Assembly (NCBI GenBank): GCA_965249215.1
Contig: CBDFLN010000002.1
Coordinates: 1,178,001-1,242,000, forward strand
From: G963667675 sp965249215
GTDB taxonomy: Bacteria > Chloroflexota > Dehalococcoidia > Lucifugimonadales > UBA3495
Reading direction: 5' to 3'
Length of the DNA stretch: 64,000 bases
In this document: piece by piece, positions 1-7,201 of the stretch
Layout: every line of letters starts with the position of its first letter
How positions within the stretch are numbered: the stretch's first letter is position 1
Notes under the pieces: model-generated
Database searches by the model: none
Seen by the model: the letters and a program-made list of their open reading frames with translations, nothing else
Told to the model about the DNA's origin: nothing
Position numbers and translations under genes: made by a program

Positions 1-66
1 CAGCAGCAGCAAGATGGTGAGGCAACCAACGCGGGGCGGCGCGCACTGAATTCTGACGCAAGCCAT
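1..66 (-). CDS. possible 5' end of a small membrane or secreted protein (partial)
   Basis: Reading leftwards from an ATG at 64-66, the frame stays open to the window edge (22 codons). It gives a short polar start followed by a Leu/Ile-rich run (GCLTILLLL) that could be a signal peptide or membrane segment. No clear ribosome binding site is present. A competing frame starts a little upstream (ATG GGG CCT). It lies downstream of dnaN on the same strand. This is only a possible gene start; product unknown. Confidence 0.25.
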   Translation of the reverse strand, partial: MACVRIQCAPPRVGCLTILLLL

Positions 67-188
67 CTGAAACAGGCCCCATAGCCTTGATGTCCCGCGG
101 AAGAGTTCTACATTCGCGGCTTTTGGACGTCAAGCCATCGCCAACGCCGGACCAGTTGTCGCAACCGCCTAAGCCGGCCCGGCTGCTC

Positions 189-1337
189 CTACCACTGCAC
201 GAACATCGGCATGACCACGTGGATGTAGTCCGCCGAGTCCACGGGCTTGAACACTCCGGGGCTGGAGGAAGTGGTCGTTTCTATAGCTACCTTGCCCCTA
301 TCCAGTACCGACAAAACGTCCTGCAGGTACCGGCTGTTGAAAGCGATTTTCCCCGCCTCTCCCACTATCCCGTCGGCGTCCACCTCGCCCTGGTGGTCTC
401 CCACCTCTTCCGAGCGGGCCGAGACGGTCACCGTTCCCCCGTCGCCGCCCGCTGGGTTGGGCCCCATCTCCAACCGGATTATGTTGCTGCCGTCCCGCGC
501 GAAAATCGCCGCGGTCCGCACCGCCCGCAACAGCTCCGGCAAGTCCAGAATGGTCCGGGTGTCGTGCCGCTCCGGGATTAGTTGCTCGTAGTTGGGGAAC
601 GACCCCTGCAGCAGCTGGGACACAACCTCGACGGTCTCGGCCCCCTTCACCCGGAACATCACCTGCCCCTTGGCCGGCGCCATCATTATTTCCACCGGTT
701 CTTCCCGGTCGGTCAACAGCCGGTTGAGCTCGTTCAGCGTCCGGGCAGGTACTATCACCTTGATTTCCGATTCCACCGGAGCCGCCAGCGAGCCATGATG
801 CACCGCCAGCCTGAACCCGTCGGCCGCCGCCAGGCTGTACCGGTCTCCTTCCAGCTTCAGCTCCACGCCCGTCAACACGGGCCTCGACTCTTCGGTGGCC
901 GCAGCGAAGGCGACCCGCGAGATGGCCTTGTTCAGCGCCGCCGGGTCCACCTGGGCCGCCACGCTGCCCTCGACGGTGGGGATGGGCGGAAACTCGCCGG
1001 CATCCGTACCGTGGATGTTGGCCTGGGAGCGGGCGCAGCTTAGCTTCAGAACGCCGCTGCCCGGCTCCAACTCCAAGTCAATCCGGTCGTTGGGCAAGGC
1101 GTTGACGAACTCGGTCAAAAGCCGGGCCGGGACCGTCACCGCCCCCTCTTCCTCGATCATCGCCCCTGTCCAGGTGGTGACGGCAATCTCCAGGTTGGTG
1201 GCCGAGAGCTTCAGCATCGACTGGTCGACGCTGAGCAACACGTTCTGGGTGACGGGCAGCGTCGCCCTGGTGGCGACGGCCCGCCCCACGACGGCCAGCC
1301 CCCGGCTGAGGTTTTCCTGTAAGCACGATATCTTCAT
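189..1337 (-). CDS. dnaN: DNA polymerase III beta subunit (sliding clamp)
   Basis: This is the ring-shaped processivity clamp that tethers the replicative polymerase to DNA. The product is 382 aa, normal for the family, and covers the three consecutive clamp folds of about 120 residues each. It starts MKISCLQENLSRGL, as clamps do, and ends with the conserved HVVMPM strand. An upstream in-frame start at 1394 exists, but the ATG at 1337 has an AGGTGA ribosome binding site and matches the family start, so it is preferred. dnaA and recF are not in the window. Upstream lies an 800 bp non-coding stretch with tandem repeats (see the repeat entry). Function is certain at family level. Confidence 0.97.
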   Translation of the reverse strand: MKISCLQENLSRGLAVVGRAVATRATLPVTQNVLLSVDQSMLKLSATNLEIAVTTWTGAMIEEEGAVTVPARLLTEFVNALPNDRIDLELEPGSGVLKLSCARSQANIHGTDAGEFPPIPTVEGSVAAQVDPAALNKAISRVAFAAATEESRPVLTGVELKLEGDRYSLAAADGFRLAVHHGSLAAPVESEIKVIVPARTLNELNRLLTDREEPVEIMMAPAKGQVMFRVKGAETVEVVSQLLQGSFPNYEQLIPERHDTRTILDLPELLRAVRTAAIFARDGSNIIRLEMGPNPAGGDGGTVTVSARSEEVGDHQGEVDADGIVGEAGKIAFNSRYLQDVLSVLDRGKVAIETTTSSSPGVFKPVDSADYIHVVMPMFVQW

Positions 1338-1574
1338 TCTAGGGTCACCTGCGGAATAAGTATTGTTCGGTGTGTTCGGTCGAGCGCCGGTCACGACGAG
1401 CCGACGCCTTGAGGCGCCCCAACCGTTTGGGGTTTGGGTATTATGTCACCCCGGCCTGCCAAAAACAACTTGCCATTTTCATGACAGTTTGCCCCTTTCC
1501 AAACCCAAAGACGCCGCCTAACATAGTACCCATGAGACCATCTTGTCGCTGGAACCAGAGCCGACCGGACGCCG

Positions 1575-2147
1575 CGGGCCGTGGCGCCCCATCGCCCATG
1601 GCATCTCTGCATCCGCACTGCAATCTCCTGGCTCCCCGGAATGGGACGAAATGGTACAGAATGGTACAGAAACTCAATTTTTCCCCGGCGCGCCAAACGG
1701 CAGGACCGGAAGGGGCATGGCCGTGGCGCCCCATTGCCCCCGGCCTCTCTGCATCCGCACTGCAATCTGCCGGCTGCCCGGAATGGGACGAAATGGTACA
1801 GAATGGTACGGAAACTCATTTTTTCCCCGGCGGCCAACCAGCAAGCCAGTCCGGGGCATGGCCGTGGCGCCCCATTGCCCCTGGCCTCTCCGTACCCGCA
1901 CCGCAATCTGCCGGCTGACCGGAATGGGACGAAATGGTACAGAATGGTACGGAAACTCAATTTTTCCCCGGCGCGCCAACCAGCAAGCCAGTCCGGGGCA
2001 TGGCCTTGGCGCCCGATTGCCCATGGCCTCTCCGTACCCGCACCGCAATCTGCTGGCTCCTCGGAATGGGACGAAATGGTACAGAATGGTACGGAAACTC
2101 AATTTTTCCCCGGCCCGTCAACCAGCAAGCCAGTCCGGGGCATGGCC
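1575..2147. repeat. four tandem repeats of ~142 bp between dnaN and hicB-like gene
   Basis: Four head-to-tail units start at about 1581, 1723, 1864 and 2006 (periods 142, 141 and 142). Each holds a core starting GGAATGGGACGAAATGGTAC (1638, 1780, 1921, 2063). Inside the core a 10 bp motif recurs in register: GGGACGAAAT, GGTACAGAAT, GGTACGGAAA, followed by CTCAATTTTTCCCC. Units differ by a few substitutions. All three frames are open over much of the array, but the period is not a constant multiple of three, so the frame changes between units and no protein is credible. The 10 bp spacing would place repeated protein contacts on one face of the helix, resembling iterons or operator arrays. No DnaA box of the TTATCCACA type was seen. 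Confidence 0.9.
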
Positions 2148-2210
2148 AAGGAATACCAGGTCAGGCAGGTCTTGAAAGCCATAGACAAGCTGGAGGCGAT
2201 CAATGACTGA
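2142..2210 (+). CDS. short leader-like ORF (22 aa) overlapping hicB-like gene
   Basis: ATG at 2142 begins a 22-codon frame rich in charged residues (MAKEYQVRQVLKAIDKLEAI) that overlaps the start of the next gene by 8 bp in the sequence ATGACTGA. The codons after the repeat array look protein-like, and the overlap suggests translational coupling. It does not resemble HicA toxins, which carry a GSH motif and are about 60-80 aa. It could be a coupling leader, or the 3' remnant of a gene destroyed by the tandem repeat expansion just upstream. Confidence 0.35.
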   Translation: MAKEYQVRQVLKAIDKLEAIND

Positions 2211-2526
2211 ATTGCTGGACCTCTACACCTACCGCGTCCTTTGGTCGGATGCTGACGGCATGTTCATTGGCTTGTGCGCCGAGCTGCCGTACCTGAGCCA
2301 CCTGGACGACACTGCAGAGGGCGCGTTTACCGGCATCCGGGACGTAGCGGCTACTGCCTTGGAAATCCTGCAAGAGGACAACGACCCGCTGTCCACCCGC
2401 AAGTACAGCGGCGTTTTCACGGTCAGGGTCCCGCCGGAGACCCACCGGGCTTTGGCGTTGGACGCCGCCGAGGCCGGCGTCAGCCTCAACCGGCTGGCAG
2501 CAGAAAGATTGTCCCTGCGCCGCTAG
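2203..2526 (+). CDS. HicB-like antitoxin, orphan
   Basis: A 107 aa protein with the two-part HicB layout. The N-terminal half is a degenerate RNase H-like fold (YRVLWSDADGMFIGLCAELP, then a helix with EGAFTGI). The C-terminal half is an Arc/ribbon-helix-helix-type DNA-binding tail (YSGVFTVRVPPETHRALA, then GVSLNRLAAERL). HicB proteins normally neutralise the HicA mRNA interferase and repress their own promoter. No HicA is visible on either side, so it is either an orphan regulator or has lost its toxin. The array of four repeats upstream could contain its binding sites; that link is inference. Confidence 0.75.
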   Translation: MTELLDLYTYRVLWSDADGMFIGLCAELPYLSHLDDTAEGAFTGIRDVAATALEILQEDNDPLSTRKYSGVFTVRVPPETHRALALDAAEAGVSLNRLAAERLSLRR

Positions 2527-2595
2527 ACACTATTTCCCGGCGGATACACTACGTCTCTCGCCGGACTCTGATACTCCCCTGGCTTGAAGGAGACC

Positions 2596-3456
2596 ATGCC
2601 CGGCTCGCCACCCAGCCTCGCTGATACGTCCGTCCTGGCCGCCTTCGGCCACCCCGACGACGAAGGGTTTGGCTGCGGAGGACTCCTGGCCTTGCTGGCC
2701 GACCGTGGCGCCCGGATTACCATGGTCTGCGCCACCAACGGCGACGTCGGCGAGATTAGCGACCCAAGCCTGGCGACTCCCCAGACCCTGGGCCAGGTCC
2801 GCCGGGAAGAGATGCGCCGGGCCATGGCCGTAACCGGCATATCCGACGTGCGGTTCCTGGGCTATCGCGACTCCGGCATGGCGGGAACGGACGACAACAA
2901 CCATCCGCACTCCCTGCTGCAGGCGGAGCCGGACCGCGTAGTCGCCCAGGTAGCGCAAGTTATCCGGGAAACCCGGCCCGACGTGGTGTTGACCCACGAC
3001 CCCACCGGAGGCTACGGCCACCCCGACCACATTACGATGCACAACCACGTGACCCAGGCTTTTTCCCTGGCCGCCGACCCGGGTTACCAACCGGACCCCA
3101 ACGAGGCTTCACCGCCCTGGCAGCCCCGGCTGCTCTACTGGGTCTGCTTCCCCCGCAGCAACTTCCGCCGGTGGTGGCGGCAAATGCAGGACGCGGGCAT
3201 CACGCCCCCCTTCGCCAGCCAGGAAATCGACACCATCGGCACGCCCGACGAACTAGTCACCACCGTGGTAAACGTCGCCGCCTATCTTGACGTCAAGATA
3301 GCCTCGCTCCACTGCCACCGCACCCAATTAAACCCCAACGGCGCCTTCTCGCAGATGCCCGAACACCTGCTGCGGGAGTCCATGAGCGCCGAATACTTTG
3401 CCCTGGCCGCGCCCAAAGACGCGGGCAAAGACGCAGACCTGCTGGCTGGGTTGTAA
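2596..3456 (+). CDS. PIG-L / LmbE family zinc deacetylase
   Basis: A 286 aa member of the family of N-acetylglucosaminyl de-N-acetylases, which includes PIG-L, MshB and BshB. The zinc motif HPDDE lies at residues 19-23 and the second metal/catalytic motif GHPDH at about 141-145, in a Rossmann-like fold. Substrate cannot be told; candidates are a thiol-sugar precursor, a GlcNAc lipid or another N-acetylated amine. A TTG twelve bases upstream is an alternative start, but the ATG at 2596 follows AAGGAG and fits the family start better. It converges with the alcohol dehydrogenase gene, leaving 5 bp between stops. Confidence 0.88.
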   Translation: MPGSPPSLADTSVLAAFGHPDDEGFGCGGLLALLADRGARITMVCATNGDVGEISDPSLATPQTLGQVRREEMRRAMAVTGISDVRFLGYRDSGMAGTDDNNHPHSLLQAEPDRVVAQVAQVIRETRPDVVLTHDPTGGYGHPDHITMHNHVTQAFSLAADPGYQPDPNEASPPWQPRLLYWVCFPRSNFRRWWRQMQDAGITPPFASQEIDTIGTPDELVTTVVNVAAYLDVKIASLHCHRTQLNPNGAFSQMPEHLLRESMSAEYFALAAPKDAGKDADLLAGL

Positions 3457-3461
3457 GCCGG

Positions 3462-4490
3462 CTACTGCTGCGGCTGGATGATGACCTTCAGCGAGTCCCG
3501 GGCTTCAGCGGTCAGCTTGAACCCCAGGCCCGCCTCGGCCAGGCCCAGCCGGTGGGTTATCATCTCGCCCACTCTCACCCGCCCGGATGCAATCAAGTCC
3601 AGCGCCGTGGCCAGGTCGGCCGGGCTGCCCGCATACGTGGTCGTCAAAGTGACGTCGTTGCGAAAGAAGACGTCGTTCACCGAGACCGGCACGGACACAC
3701 CCGGCTCGGTCGGCGCGAAGAACAACACCGTGCCGCCCCGGTCTACCGACTGCAGGGCCTGCGACAACGCGGGCGGCGCCCCGGTGCAGACAATCACCAG
3801 GTCCGCCAACCGCCCATCGTTGACCTCGCGCACCCAGGCCGGCACGTCCTCGCGGGCGGAAAAGGTGACGTCGGCGCCAAACCGGCGCGCCGCATCCAGG
3901 CGGTATTGAGACAAGTCCGTGGCGATTATCCGGCCCGCCCCCAGGCTCCGGGCCAAATCGACGTGGAGCATCCCGGTGAGGCCGGTGCCCAACACCAGCA
4001 CCGTCTGGCCGGGCTGCAGGTTCGCCCGTTTCTGACCCCGCAGTACGCAGGCCAGGGGCTCGGTAAAGGACGCCTCGTCCAACGACACGCGGGGCGGCAC
4101 CGGAAAGACGCCGCGGTCGACGTTAATCGACGGGACCCGCAGGTACTCGGCGAGGCCGCCGGGATCAAAGCTGGTGTGGTGCAGAGTGTCGCAAACGGTG
4201 TGGTGTCCGCTCAGGCAGTAACGGCAGGCGTTGCAAGGCACGTGGTGGGTGACCACCGCCCGGTCGCCCTCCTTGAAGCGTTCCACGCCCTCGCCCACCT
4301 GGGCAACCACGCCGGCAACCTCGTGTCCAAGCACCAGGGGCGCCCTTTCGATGCGGTACCACTCCATCACGTCGCTGCCGCAAAGGCCGCTGGCTTCCAC
4401 CCGGAGCAGCAACTCGCCGGGCCCGATGGCCGGGACTGGCATCTCCTCCAGCCGCACGTCCAGGTTGTTGTAGTACATTGCCACGCGCAA
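3462..4490 (-). CDS. zinc-dependent alcohol/polyol dehydrogenase (MDR family)
   Basis: A 342 aa medium-chain dehydrogenase. Catalytic zinc ligands are visible as Cys37 (GLCGSD) and His56 (LGHEVAG). The structural zinc lobe has four cysteines at about 86, 89, 92 and 100. The nucleotide-binding motif GTGLTG is at about 168-173. The overall pattern resembles sorbitol, threonine and galactitol dehydrogenases, so the likely reaction is NAD(P)-linked oxidation of a polyol or sugar alcohol; the exact substrate is unknown. It sits downstream of and on the same strand as an LsrF-like aldolase (156 bp gap), suggesting a small sugar-phosphate pathway. Confidence 0.88.
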   Translation of the reverse strand: MRVAMYYNNLDVRLEEMPVPAIGPGELLLRVEASGLCGSDVMEWYRIERAPLVLGHEVAGVVAQVGEGVERFKEGDRAVVTHHVPCNACRYCLSGHHTVCDTLHHTSFDPGGLAEYLRVPSINVDRGVFPVPPRVSLDEASFTEPLACVLRGQKRANLQPGQTVLVLGTGLTGMLHVDLARSLGAGRIIATDLSQYRLDAARRFGADVTFSAREDVPAWVREVNDGRLADLVIVCTGAPPALSQALQSVDRGGTVLFFAPTEPGVSVPVSVNDVFFRNDVTLTTTYAGSPADLATALDLIASGRVRVGEMITHRLGLAEAGLGFKLTAEARDSLKVIIQPQQ

Positions 4491-4646
4491 ACCGAATACC
4501 CCTTCAGTGAAAGTATGGGGAGACTAGCCGTACCTAGCCAAACACTTCCGAACCACCGGACGCAACGGAAGAATCAAGTCCATCAATCTGAAGCCGCTGG
4601 GCCCTCTTTGTTCATGGGTAGGAAAGGAGCCCCTCGGCGGCGGCTT

Positions 4647-5480
4647 TCAGGCCGTCGCCGCCGCAAAGGTCGCTTCGGCCGTAGCGAGGCTCTTGAATAG
4701 CTCCACCGCTGCCTGGACCGACCCGTTTTCGTGGACGACGTGGCGCAAGGCCCGGATCATGGGAACGGGGTGCTCGCTCTGCCAGATGTTCCTGCCCAGG
4801 TTGATGCCGATGGCGCCCTGCTGCAGACCGTCGTGGACGAAGTCCAGCACCTGCAACTCAGAGTCCGCCTGGGGTCCCCCGGCCATGACCACCGGAACCG
4901 GGCAGCCCGTCACGACCTTCTCAAATCCGTCGGCGCACCAGTAGGTCTTCACCACCCTGGCGCCCAACTCCGCCGCAATCCGGCAGCACAGGGCCAGGTA
5001 GCGGGACTCCCGCTGCTCCAGCTCCCGCCCCACGGCGGTGACCGCCATCACCGGAATGCCGTACTTCTCACCCTCGTCCACCAGCTTACCCAGGTTCAGC
5101 AACGACTGGCGCTCGTACTCCGACCCGATGAACACGGAAATGCCCACCGCGGCCGCGTTCAGGCGGATGGCCTCTTCCATGCAGGTCGTTATGCCCTCGT
5201 TGGCCAGGTCGGCGCCAACCATGCTGGTGCCGCCGGAAACCCTGAGAATCAGCGGCTTGGCGTTGTTGGGGTCGACGGCCGAACGCACTACCCCCCTGGT
5301 AGCGAAGAGGGCGTCCGAATAAGGCAGCAGCGGCGCAATCGTTTTCCCCGGCTCCTCCAACATGCTGGTAGGGCCCAGAAAGTACCCGTGGTCTATGGGC
5401 AGGAACATGCAGCGGCCGTCTGCTTGAATCAGTTGCCTCATCCGGTTTTCCATTCCCCAGTCCATACCGGAACCCCCCAT
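4647..5480 (-). CDS. class I aldolase of the DhnA/LsrF family
   Basis: A 277 aa (beta/alpha)8-type aldolase, closest by eye to LsrF, the thiolase of autoinducer-2 breakdown. Shared stretches include MDWGMENRM, the IDHGYF strand, FIGSEYERQSLLNL, MAVTAVG, the Schiff-base lysine in VVKTYW, GCPVPVVMAGG and INLGRNIWQSEHPV. Archaeal-type fructose-bisphosphate aldolases share the same fold and motifs, so either role is possible. No lsrACDBK transport or kinase genes are nearby. A TTG lies 6 bp upstream (5486) and a later ATG at 5465 begins the conserved part; 5480 is a compromise start. Confidence 0.8.
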   Translation of the reverse strand: MGGSGMDWGMENRMRQLIQADGRCMFLPIDHGYFLGPTSMLEEPGKTIAPLLPYSDALFATRGVVRSAVDPNNAKPLILRVSGGTSMVGADLANEGITTCMEEAIRLNAAAVGISVFIGSEYERQSLLNLGKLVDEGEKYGIPVMAVTAVGRELEQRESRYLALCCRIAAELGARVVKTYWCADGFEKVVTGCPVPVVMAGGPQADSELQVLDFVHDGLQQGAIGINLGRNIWQSEHPVPMIRALRHVVHENGSVQAAVELFKSLATAEATFAAATA

Positions 5481-5617
5481 TCTCAAATCGCCAGGATGGC
5501 CTGACTTCGCCTGACAGTGTAGCTTGGCTCCGGGAAGCCTTCAAGCCCTGGGGCAACCTCACAAAGCCGCTGCCCGGAGACGTGACCGCCCGTTCCCGGC
5601 AGGGTGAAGCGGCCCTC

Positions 5618-6118
5618 TCAGTCCTCTTGGCCGATACGGCCCGCCGCCATCAGCCACATCCGGGCGATCTCGGGCCCCATGAACTTGAAGGTGGAACGCA
5701 GCGCCTTCTGGAGCTCCGCCAGGGTCTCTCCTTCCAGAACGTGATAGAACCAGCGGCAAAACGATCCGTGCTGCTGCCGGATCCCCTGGATTATGCGGGC
5801 GTTCTCGATACAAGCCTCTATCTTCTTCCGGTTGCGGATTATCGCCGCGTCTTTGACCAGCGCATCCACCGTGTCCGGCCCCATGGCCGCCACTGCGTCG
5901 ATGTTCCAGCCGATGAACGCATTCCGGAAGGCATCCCGGCGGGCCAGTATCATGCGCCAGGTCAACCCCGCCTGGAACACCTGCAGGCCCATATTCTCGA
6001 ACAGGGCGTCGTCCTGGCTCGCCCGCTTCCCCCATACTTGCTGGGAGTACCACTCTTCCAGTTCGTCCATACCGGCGCGCCGGGGAGCGCCTTCGCCGGC
6101 CGCTGAGTTTTGCGTCAT
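5618..6118 (-). CDS. DNA-3-methyladenine glycosylase I-like protein (Tag family, variant)
   Basis: A 166 aa helix-hairpin-helix glycosylase relative. Conserved Tag blocks are seen: WYSQQVWG (the Tyr that stacks on the base), LFENMGLQVFQAGLTW, IIRNRKKIEACIENA and FKFMGPEIARMW. Tag normally removes 3-methyladenine from DNA. Here the N-terminal Cys and the C-terminal His/Cys zinc ligands of the E. coli enzyme are missing, and the Glu in its LEGQQAGLSW motif is Gln (LQVFQAGLTW). The protein ends about 20 residues early. It may have altered base specificity or reduced activity. The start at 6118 follows AGGACA; a long upstream extension of the frame is not protein-like. Confidence 0.78.
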   Translation of the reverse strand: MTQNSAAGEGAPRRAGMDELEEWYSQQVWGKRASQDDALFENMGLQVFQAGLTWRMILARRDAFRNAFIGWNIDAVAAMGPDTVDALVKDAAIIRNRKKIEACIENARIIQGIRQQHGSFCRWFYHVLEGETLAELQKALRSTFKFMGPEIARMWLMAAGRIGQED

Positions 6119-6215
6119 CGCTGTCCTCTCGATTACTGACGAATTCCGGGGCCCCAATATACCGCGACCGACCGATTGACGGCAGCCCTTAGGAAGCGTT
6201 GAATAGTCAGTGGAA

Positions 6216-6285
6216 ACCGTTCTTGGTGAGCTTGTCGAACCATTGCCGGCGCTTCTACCCTCCGACAGGTTTAGGGTGAACGGGT
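6216..6285. repeat. REP-like imperfect palindrome
   Basis: Two related arms face each other: 6216-6243 contains GGTGAGCTTGTCGAACC, and 6257-6285 contains CCGACAGGTTTAGGGTGAAC. The second arm resembles the reverse complement of the first, so the stretch could fold as a long hairpin with an interrupted stem. Sequences of this general CTTCGACA...GGTGAACGG type occur as dispersed palindromic repeats in many bacterial genomes. It lies between the divergent Tag-like gene and lutA. Confidence 0.6.
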
Positions 6286-6389
6286 TACTGCTTGTTGACG
6301 GCAGTCTTTCGGTTGCCACTATTCCACCGGTCTGCTAACCTAGCTCCGCATACCAGTCCAGCCTCACACTAGGTCCTCCCTCCCGTTCT

Positions 6390-7160
6390 ATGCCCGCCGA
6401 CAAGACCAGAGCCACCCTTTTTGTAACCTGCATCATAGACCAGCTTTATCCCCAAGTGGGAGTGAGCGTCGTCAACACCCTACGCCGCCTTGGCGTGGAG
6501 GTTGACTTCCCCATGGAGCAGACCTGCTGCGGACAGCCCTTGTACAACGCCGGCTTCACCCGCGAGGCCAGGAAGCTAGCGGAGAGGGTCCTCTCGGCCT
6601 TGCAAGGCGACGGCTACGTCGTGGTCCCCTCCGGCTCCTGCACCGCCATGATGCGGGTCTTCTACCATGACCTGTTCCAGAGCGACCCTGACCTGTCCCG
6701 GCAGGCGCGGGACTTGTCCGGCAGGGTATACGAGTTCTCGGAATTCCTGGTCAAGGTGCTGAGCGTGACGGACGCGGGCGCCCAATACCCGGGCGCGGTG
6801 ACCTATCACCCCAGTTGCCACATGCTGAGGGAGGCCCAGGTCAAGGAGGAGCCCCTGGAACTGCTGGGCTGCGTCCAGGGTATGGAGTTGCGGGAATTGC
6901 CCCAGGCTGACACCTGCTGCGGCTTCGGCGGGACCTTCGCCGTCAAGTTCCCCCACATTTCAGAAGCTATGCTGGCCGACAAGGTATCCAGCGTCGCGGC
7001 GTCGGGCGCAGACACCTTGGTGTCCTGCGACATGGGATGCCTGATGAACATAGAAGGCGCCCTCGCTCGCCAGGACTCCCCGGTCAAGGTCCGCCATCTA
7101 GCCCAAATCCTGGACCGGCAAGCCGGCGGCGGCTCTACGCAGTACCCCTGTCGCCCATGA
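6390..7160 (+). CDS. lutA: lactate utilization protein A, Fe-S oxidoreductase subunit
   Basis: A 256 aa protein with two cysteine-rich CCG domains. The first has VTCIID near residue 12 and EQTCCGQPLYNAG near 44; the second has YHPSCHMLRE and ADTCCGFGGTFAVKFP. These domains bind iron-sulfur clusters in heterodisulfide reductase-like and glycolate oxidase-like enzymes. With LutB and LutC it forms the cytoplasmic L-lactate-oxidising complex that feeds electrons to the quinone pool. It is first of three same-strand genes (41 bp gap to lutB). No strong ribosome binding site precedes the ATG. The annotation rests on both sequence and the three-gene order. Confidence 0.92.
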   Translation: MPADKTRATLFVTCIIDQLYPQVGVSVVNTLRRLGVEVDFPMEQTCCGQPLYNAGFTREARKLAERVLSALQGDGYVVVPSGSCTAMMRVFYHDLFQSDPDLSRQARDLSGRVYEFSEFLVKVLSVTDAGAQYPGAVTYHPSCHMLREAQVKEEPLELLGCVQGMELRELPQADTCCGFGGTFAVKFPHISEAMLADKVSSVAASGADTLVSCDMGCLMNIEGALARQDSPVKVRHLAQILDRQAGGGSTQYPCRP

Positions 7161-7201
7161 CAACCGCCTCTGTCTCACCAACTCGCGAGGGTCTTTAGAC
7201 G

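Noticed and set aside
1338..2141. oriC with DnaA boxes next to dnaN
   Set aside because: No TTATCCACA-type box or AT-rich unwinding element seen; dnaA is not present. Kept only as a hypothesis for the repeat array.
1575..2147. CRISPR array
   Set aside because: Units are ~142 bp and nearly identical throughout, with no short repeat plus unique spacers and no cas genes.
1391..2210. Several overlapping ORFs of 97-210 codons on both strands in the tandem repeat array
   Set aside because: The repeat period (141-142 bp) changes frame between units, all frames stay open by composition, and the translations are the same repeated nonsense in different frames.
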